From Clostridium bowmanii (lineage in GTDB: Bacteria; Bacillota; Clostridia; Clostridiales; Clostridiaceae): a stretch of 64,000 bases of DNA. This document shows, piece by piece, positions 8,903-17,749 of this stretch. The DNA lies in contig NZ_JAHLDL010000018.1 of assembly GCF_018861315.1 (NCBI RefSeq), positions 1 through 64,000 of the forward strand, in the 5' to 3' direction. The notes beneath the pieces are model-generated. The model did not search any database. It saw only the letters and a list, made by a program, of their open reading frames with translations, and was not told where the DNA came from. Positions within the stretch are counted from its first letter, which is position 1. The number at the start of each line of letters is the position of its first letter. Position numbers and translations under genes: made by a program.

Positions 8903-9198
8903 CTTCCTTCCTATTTATTTTTTCATACTTTTTATTTTCTTTATTATTAATAATATTCATTTACCTTATATATTATATTCTATAACGAATCCATATTCCC
9001 TCTATTTTTCGACAAATTTCTTATTCGAGAATTTTTTTAGCCTGTACCATTCTCTGAATTGCAGTTATTGCTATTATCATTGAAAATATATTAGTTATTA
9101 ATAATATCTAACATCTATACTAAACCTTTCTACTCTATAAATCCTACTAAAAGTTATTAACATTTAGTGTAATAAACCATGTTAAACCTTCAACTTCA

Positions 9199-10335
9199 TT
9201 AAAGTTTTTCAATTTTTCTTTTCCCATTATATCTATTTATCCATTTTGTAGCAAATTTATTTTTTTCTTGTTTAAAAATAAAAGTTGAGCACATTTCTTC
9301 ATTAAACATCAAATCCAATAAATGCACAGCATTTTTTTCTCCTATTGACAATGACTCAGCGCAAGTTTGGCAGTAAGTTAAAATGTGTTCCGATGTAGCC
9401 TCTCCTGCTCTTTTATTCATATGCGCTGTTGAAAGCTTACTATTAGTTACTCCCACCATAGCACCTGCACCACAACACACCGTTTGTCTTTTAGAAAATT
9501 CAAATTCATCAATTGTAATCCCCATCTTTTTTATAATTCTCCTGACTGCATCATGTACATTGTCTTCATATCTTGTTGGGCATGGATCATGGAGAGTAAA
9601 TTTAACATCTACTTTACTATATTTATTTAACAAACCTTTTGGTATACCTTTTTCTATGATTTTCTCCCAAACAGTAGTAATTTTCAAATTAGGGCTATTC
9701 TTTTTTATGCTTATAAAACAATTGGGGCAAGCTGTAATTATTTCAGTTACTTTTAATTTTTCTATCTCACTTTCAAGCTGAGAATAATATACTTTAAAAC
9801 CCTGCTGATCTCCAATAGTATGAGTTGGACTTGCACAACATTTCAATATAATTTTTATACCTGGCACAACACTTTGAAGATATTCGTAAGTTTTCATAAC
9901 AATTTCAGGACTGTATGACATCAAACTACATCCTGGAATAAATGCAATATTACTAACACTCTCTGTTTTTTTCATAGTGGTGGAGAATAATTTTGAAAAG
10001 CTGTTTTCCTGATGAAATTTTACCACCTTATAACCTAATGGTTTTATAGCTTTTTTATTATTTTTAAATGCATATCTTCGTAATTCTAAAAATAAATCCT
10101 TCTGGTCAATGTTTTTAGGACATACCTCGCTACACAAATTACAAAGGTTGCAAGAATAAGGTATTTTTATATCTATTTCACATGACTTTATTATACCACC
10201 AAAAAGCTCTTTAGGTGAAGCACAATAGCTATCTAACATTATACAATTTTTCATACATTTCTTGCAACCAATACATTCACTATATATTATATTTGCTCTT
10301 TCTAACATTTCTTTTGATAGCTTAATACTATCCAC
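9199..10335 (-). CDS. Fe-S cluster/CCG-domain oxidoreductase (HdrD/GlpC-like)
   Basis: The 378-residue protein begins with two 4Fe-4S ferredoxin motifs (CIGCKKCMKNC and CNLCNLCSEVC) followed by two cysteine-rich CCG domains: GCSLMSYSPE...LKCCASPTHTIGD, then HDPCPTRYED...VCCGAGAMVGV with TYCQTCAE. This order is seen in heterodisulfide-reductase subunit D, GlpC and lactate-utilisation LutA-type electron carriers. It is soluble and should pass electrons between a dehydrogenase and a cofactor or quinone. A GTG start follows AAAGGGTG. No obvious catalytic partner is adjacent, so the electron donor is unknown. Confidence 0.85.
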   Translation of the reverse strand: MDSIKLSKEMLERANIIYSECIGCKKCMKNCIMLDSYCASPKELFGGIIKSCEIDIKIPYSCNLCNLCSEVCPKNIDQKDLFLELRRYAFKNNKKAIKPLGYKVVKFHQENSFSKLFSTTMKKTESVSNIAFIPGCSLMSYSPEIVMKTYEYLQSVVPGIKIILKCCASPTHTIGDQQGFKVYYSQLESEIEKLKVTEIITACPNCFISIKKNSPNLKITTVWEKIIEKGIPKGLLNKYSKVDVKFTLHDPCPTRYEDNVHDAVRRIIKKMGITIDEFEFSKRQTVCCGAGAMVGVTNSKLSTAHMNKRAGEATSEHILTYCQTCAESLSIGEKNAVHLLDLMFNEEMCSTFIFKQEKNKFATKWINRYNGKRKIEKL

Positions 10336-10360
10336 AACTAATCACCCTTTATATTTATTA

Positions 10361-10395
10361 AAAAAGGATTGTCTCATAACTTCAAAAACAATCCT
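10361..10395 (-). terminator. Terminator upstream of the Fe-S protein gene
   Basis: AGGATTGT (10365-10372) pairs with ACAATCCT (10388-10395); read on the minus strand the stem is followed by TTTTTTA. It should end the transcript of the small membrane protein at 10411-10608. Confidence 0.85.
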
Positions 10396-10410
10396 ATCTT
10401 ATATTACAAC

Positions 10411-10608
10411 TTATTGTTTACTTTTTTCATTGTATATATTTTTAAGTAATACCATTAATATGCTTACAGCAAATAGGGTTAAAAGCCCAAACACCACCTT
10501 TTTTGTTCTTTTATTTAATTTAATTCCCCCTATACTTTCTTTAATAATTACACTTTTACAAATTATCAATTTATTGATTACCATTTTTATCCACAAATTA
10601 TAAAACAC
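10411..10608 (-). CDS. Small single-span membrane protein
   Basis: An open frame of up to 65 codons whose C-terminal half (KRTKKVVFGLLTLFAVSILM) is a positively charged flank followed by one membrane helix and a short charged tail. The start is unclear: the best ribosome site (AGGGGGA near 10530) precedes no ATG, GTG or TTG at the right distance, while the ATGs near 10580-10608 lack a good site. A dedicated terminator follows, which supports transcription. Function unknown. Confidence 0.45.
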   Translation of the reverse strand: MFYNLWIKMVINKLIICKSVIIKESIGGIKLNKRTKKVVFGLLTLFAVSILMVLLKNIYNEKSKQ

Positions 10609-10654
10609 TATGTATTTCTATGAATAATTATATAACATACACTTCTCTTTTGAA

Positions 10655-10702
10655 AATAGATGATACCTATAGATAGTTGATTATCTATAGGTATCATCTA
10701 TT
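10655..10702. terminator. Terminator after adenosine deaminase
   Basis: A 21-bp perfect inverted repeat with a 6-nt loop. It lies 15 nt beyond the add stop on the minus strand. The T-tract is weak on either strand, so it may also be a processing or stabilising hairpin. Confidence 0.7.
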
Positions 10703-10717
10703 CTTCTTTGCACCTCG

Positions 10718-11719
10718 CTAATATTGATAAATATATTTTCTAAGCCATTCCTTTGTCTTTAAATCAACAAATGCTGCATCAACACTATTAAGGTAAATTT
10801 GTTTATACTCCTCAAAAGTAATATTAAATTCTCTTAATAATATTTCGCATTCTTTAGTCATATTTGTGTTTGATACAGTTCTATTATCTGTATTAACTGT
10901 CACCTTTATGCCATTATTATAAAAATTATAAATTGGGTGGTTTTTAAAAGTATCAATTGCTTTAGTTTGAATATTACTTGTTGGACACATTTCAAGAGTA
11001 ATTCCTTTATCTTTCACAATGTTATAGGCTTCCAAGCAGTCCTTAATAAATACTCCATGTCCAATTCTTTCTGCCCCTAAAAGCTCCACTGCTTCCAGCA
11101 CATTTTTACCTATTCCTGTTTCACCTGCATGAATAGTCACTCTATAGCCATATCCTCTAGCTAGTGTTATGGGTTCTATGAATTTACCGCAAAATTCTTC
11201 TCCTTCAGAACCACATAAATCTATTGCAACCACACCTTTAGACAAATATTTTACACCAGCCTCCACAACCTCAATTGCTCTATCCGCAGACATAAATCTC
11301 ATACATGATAGTATTACGTTACCTTTTATATCATATTTCTCTTCTGCATCTCTAATCCCAGCTATTACACTCTCTATTACATCAGAAATACTTAACCCGT
11401 TTTTTAAGTGGAGTAGCGGTGCAAATCTAACTTCAATATATTTCACATTTTCTTTTGCACAATCTTCAAGAAGTTCAAAGGTAATTCTTTTCAAACTTTC
11501 TTTTGATTGCATTATTAAAATGGGAATTTCAAATCTTCTTAGATACTCATCAAGAGACTTACATTCTGCTGGGGCAGTAAGTTCTTTTTTAATATTTTCA
11601 ATGTCATAGTAGGGAATACTTATATTCTCATCTTTTGCTATATCAATTATTGTCCCAGGTCTTACACTTCCATCCAAATGACAATGCAATTCAATTTTCG
11701 GTAAATTTTCAAATTTCAT
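10718..11719 (-). CDS. add: Adenosine deaminase
   Basis: The 333-residue TIM-barrel enzyme deaminates adenosine or deoxyadenosine to inosine. Metal and catalytic motifs are complete: HCHLDG at 12-17, the IHAGETG motif (His ligand and Glu proton donor near 195-199), the GHG His near 220 and NTDN with the metal-binding Asp near 280. Length is typical. The ATG follows AGGAGG by 6 nt. Regulation is clear from the leader: an adenine-type purine riboswitch lies 70 nt upstream, so expression should rise with adenine. The gene forms its own unit, bounded downstream by a 21-bp hairpin. Confidence 0.97.
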   Translation of the reverse strand: MKFENLPKIELHCHLDGSVRPGTIIDIAKDENISIPYYDIENIKKELTAPAECKSLDEYLRRFEIPILIMQSKESLKRITFELLEDCAKENVKYIEVRFAPLLHLKNGLSISDVIESVIAGIRDAEEKYDIKGNVILSCMRFMSADRAIEVVEAGVKYLSKGVVAIDLCGSEGEEFCGKFIEPITLARGYGYRVTIHAGETGIGKNVLEAVELLGAERIGHGVFIKDCLEAYNIVKDKGITLEMCPTSNIQTKAIDTFKNHPIYNFYNNGIKVTVNTDNRTVSNTNMTKECEILLREFNITFEEYKQIYLNSVDAAFVDLKTKEWLRKYIYQY

Positions 11720-11788
11720 ATTGTCCTCCTCTTATAATCATTTAATCACACTAAAGGTTATTATTTACCTTGATAATAATTTTAAAAC

Positions 11789-11897
11789 AAAAAATCCTGA
11801 CCACAAAGAAGATACACATAGGTGTATTTTCTTCGTAATCAGGAATTTAGGTTCCTGGTAGAAACCCCCAAACCTTATTATTGGGGTTATACGAATT
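11789..11897 (-). promoter_or_regulatory. Adenine riboswitch with overlapping terminator (ON switch)
   Basis: Reading the minus strand, TTCGTATAACCCC opens P1 and P2, GTTTCTACC forms J2/3, and CTGATTACGAA closes the aptamer (11832-11895). The discriminating base after GA is U (GAUUACG), the adenine-specific form; guanine aptamers have C there. The 3' part of the aptamer can instead pair with a downstream arm to make a long terminator hairpin ending in six T (11789-11794). Ligand binding would therefore prevent termination. The adjacent gene is adenosine deaminase, consistent with adenine sensing. Confidence 0.95.
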
Positions 11898-12029
11898 TAA
11901 ATCATCTTTTTTATTATTATAATTACTATTCATAAGTCATCGTTAATATAACCAACTTTAGTTAAATTTTATGTTATTTTATTTTATCATAAAAAAAAAA
12001 ATAGTCAAGTCACTAATCTCCCTTGAATC

Positions 12030-13052
12030 TTAATACCTTAAAACAACCAGTACAGTCATAGCAACAAAATATATAGCTAAAGGTACATATTTTACTTTAT
12101 TTGCATTAATGTTTTTTTCATCACTTACTATACATTGTTCTCCTTCATTGTATTCTAAGCTTCCAACATTTTCTTCTTGAATATATTCTAAATCTTCTTT
12201 TTCCTCTTTATATTCTTTCAATTTTCTTAGGTATATAAATAATACGGCGCCTCCAATCAAAAAAAATATTGAGGCTCTAAGTAAAGCAACAGTTAGAGTA
12301 ACATTCATAGCCTCAGCTGTGGCAGCTGTTTTTGCTGAATCAATTACCCCATTGTCTATTCCAGTATCCACAAGCTTCATGTAATTCAATGCCACTTTAC
12401 TTAAGATAAAGGATATTGCATTATTTGCTGCATGAAGTGTCATACTTCCTAATAATGAACCTGTATATTCCCTTACCTTAAGTAGAATAAGTCCCAAGAA
12501 TAACACATAAATAATTTGCATTACGTTGCCGTGAAAAGTTGCAAAGATAGCTATTATAATAAAGTACTTCATTTTTTTATTTATGCCTTCATACGCATCT
12601 AAAAAAATTCCTCTAAAAAATACTTCCTCAAAAAATGCTGGCACCAAAATTACCACAAATAGCCCTAATAATGTTGAGCTACCGTTTAGTAAACTTGACA
12701 TTGCCATACTATCTTTTATTGCAATTGGAAATAACTTCATGCTCAGTGAATTAATACCTACTGCAAAGATATAAGTACCAATTGCTAACATCATAACTAA
12801 CATAACTTGTTTTATAGAAATTTTCTTTATTACCATCACCTTAGTAAATCTTCTTTTAGTAATTCTGCAATATAATAGTGCAATACCTCCCAGTGTTATA
12901 ATACTAGTCCCTCCAGAAAGCAGAAGTGAAATATTCCCGCTGATAGGGGTTTTTAATCTAAATAATATAGCTGCTATATAGGGCATTGAAACAAATAATA
13001 GCAATGCCAGCAACAATAAACTATTAGCTAATAATATCATTTTATTTTTCAT
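12030..13052 (-). CDS. CPBP-family intramembrane metalloprotease
   Basis: A 340-residue protein with about eight membrane segments and the CPBP (CAAX protease and bacteriocin-processing) motifs: motif 1 FFEEVFFRG near residue 142, motif 2 FHG near 178 and motif 3 LHAANNAIS near 215. Glu and His residues are the expected metal and catalytic ligands. Members include Rce1-like proteases and bacteriocin-immunity proteins. The acidic region after the last core helix (about 275-310) and a final C-terminal hydrophobic segment are unusual additions. The ATG follows AAGGAGA. No bacteriocin genes are nearby, so a housekeeping or stress role is more likely. Confidence 0.88.
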   Translation of the reverse strand: MKNKMILLANSLLLLALLLFVSMPYIAAILFRLKTPISGNISLLLSGGTSIITLGGIALLYCRITKRRFTKVMVIKKISIKQVMLVMMLAIGTYIFAVGINSLSMKLFPIAIKDSMAMSSLLNGSSTLLGLFVVILVPAFFEEVFFRGIFLDAYEGINKKMKYFIIIAIFATFHGNVMQIIYVLFLGLILLKVREYTGSLLGSMTLHAANNAISFILSKVALNYMKLVDTGIDNGVIDSAKTAATAEAMNVTLTVALLRASIFFLIGGAVLFIYLRKLKEYKEEKEDLEYIQEENVGSLEYNEGEQCIVSDEKNINANKVKYVPLAIYFVAMTVLVVLRY

Positions 13053-13076
13053 GAACTTTCTCCTTCATATATAAAA

Positions 13077-13190
13077 TTATCTTCTAAGTAACACATGCTC
13101 TACAAATACAAACTTTACTGCAATAAATGCTAGTACTAAAATATATATTATAAGCAATCGCCTACAATAATCAAATGCTTCAGGTTGCAT
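13077..13190 (-). CDS. Possible 37-residue membrane peptide
   Basis: Directly after the penicillin-binding protein stop an ATG at 13190 opens 37 codons: MQPEAFDYCRR followed by a strongly hydrophobic stretch (LLIIYILVLAFIAVKFVFV) and a basic end. It would be a single-span peptide. There is no clear ribosome site, so translation would rely on the upstream gene. Kept at low confidence. Confidence 0.3.
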   Translation of the reverse strand: MQPEAFDYCRRLLIIYILVLAFIAVKFVFVEHVLLRR

Positions 13191-13200
13191 TTTGCATTTT

Positions 13201-14979
13201 TCATTTTGTATCTGGAGGTATATTAAGTATTGTGAACAGCCCAGAAAATAGTTTACGTGCTGCCGGTACCGCGGTCTGAGCGGCATAATATTTCTCTGAG
13301 TTTGGTTCTTCTACAGTAACTATCAATGTTACCTTTGGGTTACTTGCAGGAGCCATCCCAGCAAAAGATGCTATATACTTTCCAGACTCGTAACCCCCTG
13401 TGGTATTATTAACCACATTTGCAGTCCCTGTCTTTCCAGCTATGTGGTAACCCTTTATATAGGTATCCACCGCAGTTCCTTCTTTAACAACACTTTCTAA
13501 ATAAGTTCTTAGTTGTGCTGCATTTTCATTGCTAATTATATTTCTTTTGTCAAGATTTCCATACTGTTTGTCCACAATTTTTTTACCACTTACCATATGA
13601 GAAATGTCCTTCATAACATGGGGTCTTATCCACGTCCCCCCATTAGCTATTGCATTGAAAGCAGAAATATACTGAGTTTGAGTAACTGCAATACCTTGTC
13701 CATAGGCCATAGTTGCAAAATCAACAGGTCCAATACTTTTAAAATCTTTTATTAATCCAGTACTTTCACCAGGCAAATCTATACCAGTTTTCTGCCCAAA
13801 GCCAGCATCTTTTATAAACTTATAAAGATTTTCCTTTCCAATCTTTTGTCCCAATTTAACAAATGCAACATTATCCGAATTTCTAATAATATCTGAAAAA
13901 GTTTCCACACCATAATCCTCTTTATTATCATTATACAAGGTTGTATTTCCAACTCTAATACTTCCATCACTTACAAATCTGTCCTGCTCTGTTACCAAAT
14001 TATTTTTAAGTGCAGCAGCAGCTGTTATAACCTTAAAAATAGATCCTGGCTCAAACATGTTACTTACAGCCCTATTCTTCCATATTTCCTGTGTTTCACC
14101 ATCTGTTTTCCCTATTTCATAAGGCTTATTAGGATTATAACCTGGTGCATTTGCCATAGCCAAAATTTCACCATTTTGAGGATCCATAATTGTTATACTT
14201 ACAGATTTTGCACCATTTTCAGCTAAGGTTTGTTTAGCTACTGTTTCAGCTAGTTCTTGAATTCGCTCATCTATTGTTAATGTTAAATTCTTTCCGTCTA
14301 CAGGTTTAACCGTAGTTGCTTCCGTATAAGGCAACTCATTATTATTCCTATCTACTTGTGCCACCTTAACCCCAGGAACACCCGCTAATTCATTATTGTA
14401 ACTTTGTTCTACCCCGCTTATTCCATTTCCCTCTGAATTGCTATGTCCAATAACCTGGGATAAAAAGTTATCATTTGAATAAACCCTGTCCACATCATTT
14501 GAAATTATTATGCCATTATATTTCAAAGCTTTAATATCATCTACTGCCGCTTTTCCAACTTTTCTTTTCAAAAATACGAATTGAAGTAGATTGCCTTTAC
14601 TATCTTTGCTATTTAATTTTTTTTGAACTTCACTTGTTTCAATATTTAATTTCTCTGATAACTGCGCAACCACTTGCTTTTGCGGTATTTTTTTATTCGT
14701 TAAATATATTTTCAATACATTCAGATCAACATCAACTTTGTAAACATCTGTACTTAATGCTAATTCCGAACCATTTTTGCTCAAAATCGTACCCCTCTTT
14801 GGGGCCATTTTTATAGTTTTAGTCCACTGATTTAATGCTAGTTGCTTATAATCAGACCCATCAACTATCATTACGTAACCCAATCTACTCACAATAGCAA
14901 TAAATACTACCGAAAATAATAAACCTAAAATAAAAATTCTTTTACTTTTCACTTTTTTTCTTTTCAGTTTACTCACCAA
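13201..14979 (-). CDS. Class B penicillin-binding protein (FtsI/SpoVD-like transpeptidase)
   Basis: The 592-residue protein has a basic N-terminus, one membrane anchor (about 15-35), a dimerisation domain starting at RGTILSKNG, and a transpeptidase domain with SxxK in PGSIFK (Ser near 310), SDN and KTGT (near 516). It cross-links peptidoglycan outside the membrane. It ends just after the transpeptidase fold and lacks the C-terminal PASTA domain of SpoVD or PBP2x, so division versus sporulation function cannot be decided; the nearby sporulation operon makes a spore-cortex role plausible. Start is TTG 14979 or GTG 14976 behind a weak GGG. A palindrome (TGCCAC/GTGGCA) lies in the upstream region. 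Confidence 0.9.
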   Translation of the reverse strand: MVSKLKRKKVKSKRIFILGLLFSVVFIAIVSRLGYVMIVDGSDYKQLALNQWTKTIKMAPKRGTILSKNGSELALSTDVYKVDVDLNVLKIYLTNKKIPQKQVVAQLSEKLNIETSEVQKKLNSKDSKGNLLQFVFLKRKVGKAAVDDIKALKYNGIIISNDVDRVYSNDNFLSQVIGHSNSEGNGISGVEQSYNNELAGVPGVKVAQVDRNNNELPYTEATTVKPVDGKNLTLTIDERIQELAETVAKQTLAENGAKSVSITIMDPQNGEILAMANAPGYNPNKPYEIGKTDGETQEIWKNRAVSNMFEPGSIFKVITAAAALKNNLVTEQDRFVSDGSIRVGNTTLYNDNKEDYGVETFSDIIRNSDNVAFVKLGQKIGKENLYKFIKDAGFGQKTGIDLPGESTGLIKDFKSIGPVDFATMAYGQGIAVTQTQYISAFNAIANGGTWIRPHVMKDISHMVSGKKIVDKQYGNLDKRNIISNENAAQLRTYLESVVKEGTAVDTYIKGYHIAGKTGTANVVNNTTGGYESGKYIASFAGMAPASNPKVTLIVTVEEPNSEKYYAAQTAVPAARKLFSGLFTILNIPPDTK

Positions 14980-15138
14980 CCCGTCTTATACGATTTCTTC
15001 TGACATTCGTTTAGTTTAACATGGTGCCACCTACGTAGCAAGTGGCATGTTGTATGACAAAATTTAAATCATAAGAACATCATACTATATATACGGATAT
15101 ATTTCCACTATTTATATTGTTTTGTAAAAATTTACAAT

Positions 15139-15190
15139 AAAATATCTCAATCTATATTGTGATTTTCATTTCACTATAAATTGAGATAGT
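15139..15190 (-). terminator. Terminator of the prkA-yhbH-spoVR operon
   Basis: ATCTCAAT and ATTGAGAT arms extended by TATA pairs close a loop of about 15 nt. On the minus strand the hairpin is followed by TTTTATTG. It begins 5 nt after the spoVR stop. Confidence 0.75.
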
Positions 15191-15194
15191 TTTA

Positions 15195-16568
15195 TTATCT
15201 TTTTACGGATATTTTTTTATTTTCACATTCTAGTCTAACTTCTTTTCCAAGTTGTGTTGTTTTTAAAGTTACAGTATGGCCCCACAACTCATATATATAC
15301 TTTAATGTTGCTTCTGCATAAGTAATATTTAGTTCTCTTCCATCAAAAACATGCTCTAAGTTTAAGGTTTTGTCCTTTTTGGACATTTCAGTTACCCGAA
15401 TAAGTGGTACAGTTCCTATGCCGCAAGAACTAGCTAAAGTGTTTCTAATATTTTTAAAGCCACTATCATCAGCCACTTCACTAATTACATAATTTCCATC
15501 CCTTGCAGCATATTCAAATAAATTAAGTTCTGCGCACAGTTCTTCGGTTAGATACTTTCTTAAAAAGGATTCATCCCGTTCAATGGCCCTAACCTCAAAT
15601 ATTTTAGCCATGCCGTATCTTTTCAAAATATCTTCAAATATCTTGAAGCCTATAAAATATGGATTTATAGAACCATACCCAGGTGCTATAACATCATTAT
15701 GCCTTTTAATGAATTCTAAATAAAGCTCATCTGGCAACTTAAGCTCTTTTAATATATTATAATGCCAAAAGCTAGCCCAGCCTTCATTCATTATTTTTGT
15801 TTCAATTTGGGGCAGAAAATAAGCAGTTTCTTTCCTTACAAATTCTAGTAAACTTTTTTCCCATTCCTCCATATCTCCATATTTTATTATAAAGTATAGA
15901 ATATCATCCTCTGGCTGCAAAGGTATTTTGTTTAAATCAGGAAATGCTAGTTTCACATATGCATCCAAGTTACTATGAACCTCATTACTGTTTTTATAAT
16001 CTTCTAAAAGTCTTTGTTTTAGGACCTCCGCTTGTATTCTCTTTTCTCCAATAACCCTAGAGGTCTGAAGCTTTATGGCATGAGCTGCATCTAATATTCT
16101 CTCTACCTTCTCATAACCTATACTTGGATCATTTATATAACTTCTTACCATATCTGCATGAAATTTAAACATCTCCACGGTAGATGATGCTCTAGTTCCA
16201 TCCACAAAAAGTCTGTTGTTTTTAAAGAAATCATTATGACCGTAAACATGGGCTATAGTAAGTATTTGCAATAAAAGTGTGTTTTCCTTCATTAAATACG
16301 CAATACACGGATCTGAATTTATAACCATCTCATAAGGTAGTCCAGTTAAATTATATTTATACACAGTACTATTTTTTTCATAAGACTTTCCAAAGCTCCA
16401 GTGGGGATACCTAGATGGCATTCCAATATAAGATTCATAACCGAGCATATCCTTATACCCTATTATTTCAAATTCTTGGGGATAGAAATCAAGTCCTATC
16501 TTTTTTACTATTTTCTCTATTTTTTCATTCCAATCTTCTAAGTCCTTTAAGGAATAATCCAAATCCAT
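15195..16568 (-). CDS. spoVR: SpoVR family protein
   Basis: A soluble protein of about 457 residues of the SpoVR/YcgB family, known from Bacillus as needed for normal spore-cortex formation; the molecular activity is not established. Typical sequence includes HVYGHNDFF, ILKELKLPDELYLEF-like segments and GYGSINPYFIGFKIFEDI. I chose the ATG at 16568 because GAGAGGTGAC precedes it; an ATG 15 nt earlier would sit on top of that ribosome site. Its ATG is separated by one base from the yhbH stop (TGACATG), so it is translationally coupled. Last gene of a three-gene operon. Confidence 0.93.
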   Translation of the reverse strand: MDLDYSLKDLEDWNEKIEKIVKKIGLDFYPQEFEIIGYKDMLGYESYIGMPSRYPHWSFGKSYEKNSTVYKYNLTGLPYEMVINSDPCIAYLMKENTLLLQILTIAHVYGHNDFFKNNRLFVDGTRASSTVEMFKFHADMVRSYINDPSIGYEKVERILDAAHAIKLQTSRVIGEKRIQAEVLKQRLLEDYKNSNEVHSNLDAYVKLAFPDLNKIPLQPEDDILYFIIKYGDMEEWEKSLLEFVRKETAYFLPQIETKIMNEGWASFWHYNILKELKLPDELYLEFIKRHNDVIAPGYGSINPYFIGFKIFEDILKRYGMAKIFEVRAIERDESFLRKYLTEELCAELNLFEYAARDGNYVISEVADDSGFKNIRNTLASSCGIGTVPLIRVTEMSKKDKTLNLEHVFDGRELNITYAEATLKYIYELWGHTVTLKTTQLGKEVRLECENKKISVKR

Positions 16569-16569
16569 G

Positions 16570-17745
16570 TCACCTCTCTCCATCTTTTTTTAGCATGTAT
16601 TTAAGACCTTTCCATAAATCCTGTTTTTCCTTTATGTCTACAGAGATAAAATTTTTATTAGTTACTCCCTTTTCAAATACATTTTTCATAGAAGAAGAAG
16701 AAGAATAGTAGCTATTCAAAAGCTCAGCATAACCAAATAAATTACTTACCTTGCAAATATTTTTTGCAGCTTCTATGGCTTTTTCATTATCTTCTTTCCA
16801 ATTATCCCCATCACTAACGTAGAAAACATATACATTCCAATACTCAGGGTTATATCTTTTTTCAATTATTTCTAAAGCTTTATTAAGTCCACTAGATATA
16901 TAGGTACCTCCTGATTCAACTTTATGGAAAAAATCAATTTCATTTACCTCTTTGGCCACTGTTGTATGTGCAACAAAACCAACCTCTACATTTGAATACT
17001 TTGATTTAAGAAATTGAGATAGCACAAAGAAGAAGGAACGAGCCAAATATTTTTTTGTGGTATCCATTGACCCTGATACATCCATTACACATAAAATTAC
17101 TGCGTTTGATTCTCTCTTTAATACTTTCTTTACTTTATGATATCTCAAATCCTCATTTTTGAAGGGCAATCTTGTAATTTCTTCCCCTCCTTCTGCTACT
17201 TCCATTAAAGCTCTTCTTTTAGCCTGTTGTCTTTTAATTTTCTCAGCTACCGTTCTTTTTTTAGCAAGACGTGGGTTAATCCCATGTTTTTGATATCCTG
17301 CTCTTTTAATACCATTTTCTGTTAAAACCTCTGAGAATTTTTTCTTATCCATATCAGGAAGTTCTAAATCTTCTAGCAGGTAATTGAGTGCATCTTCGAG
17401 TGTTATCTCAGTTTCATAAATATCCTCTCCTTCATCATCACCTGCACCACCCTTGCCTTCCCCTTTTGCTTTTTCTTTTCCTATTACTTGACCTACTTTT
17501 TCTGTTCCATCGCCACTTCCCACACCGCTTTTATTTTTACCAAAAATAAATTCATATTCCTTAAGTCCTCTTATTGGTATCTTGATTTTTTTATCCACAC
17601 TCTGACCAATGATACTTTCTTCTGACAATATATCTCCTAAGTTTTCTTTAATAGATTTTTCAACAAGCTGACGATGCCGTCTCCTATCCTCCACAGCCCT
17701 ATCATGATCTATGGGTGTTACGTTATAATCTCTAAAAATTGCCAT
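16570..17745 (-). CDS. yhbH: YhbH/DUF444 family protein
   Basis: The 391-residue product (MAIFRDYN...) matches the YhbH/YeaH family: a basic N-terminal region ([18 protein letters not shown]), a Gly-rich acidic linker near 85-115, and a C-terminal von Willebrand A-like domain with the MIDAS-type [11 protein letters not shown] and [11 protein letters not shown]. Such proteins accompany the kinase PrkA and SpoVR and are required for sporulation in Bacillus. The ATG at 17745 is preferred since GGAAGG lies 9 nt upstream and it begins after the prkA stop; an earlier ATG at 17778 would overlap prkA. Confidence 0.93.
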   Translation of the reverse strand: MAIFRDYNVTPIDHDRAVEDRRRHRQLVEKSIKENLGDILSEESIIGQSVDKKIKIPIRGLKEYEFIFGKNKSGVGSGDGTEKVGQVIGKEKAKGEGKGGAGDDEGEDIYETEITLEDALNYLLEDLELPDMDKKKFSEVLTENGIKRAGYQKHGINPRLAKKRTVAEKIKRQQAKRRALMEVAEGGEEITRLPFKNEDLRYHKVKKVLKRESNAVILCVMDVSGSMDTTKKYLARSFFFVLSQFLKSKYSNVEVGFVAHTTVAKEVNEIDFFHKVESGGTYISSGLNKALEIIEKRYNPEYWNVYVFYVSDGDNWKEDNEKAIEAAKNICKVSNLFGYAELLNSYYSSSSSMKNVFEKGVTNKNFISVDIKEKQDLWKGLKYMLKKDGER

Positions 17746-17749
17746 AGGA

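Noticed and set aside
13191-13286. Longer N-terminal extension of the 37-residue frame
   Set aside because: It overlaps the penicillin-binding protein in another frame; only the hydrophobic part after the PBP stop could be real.
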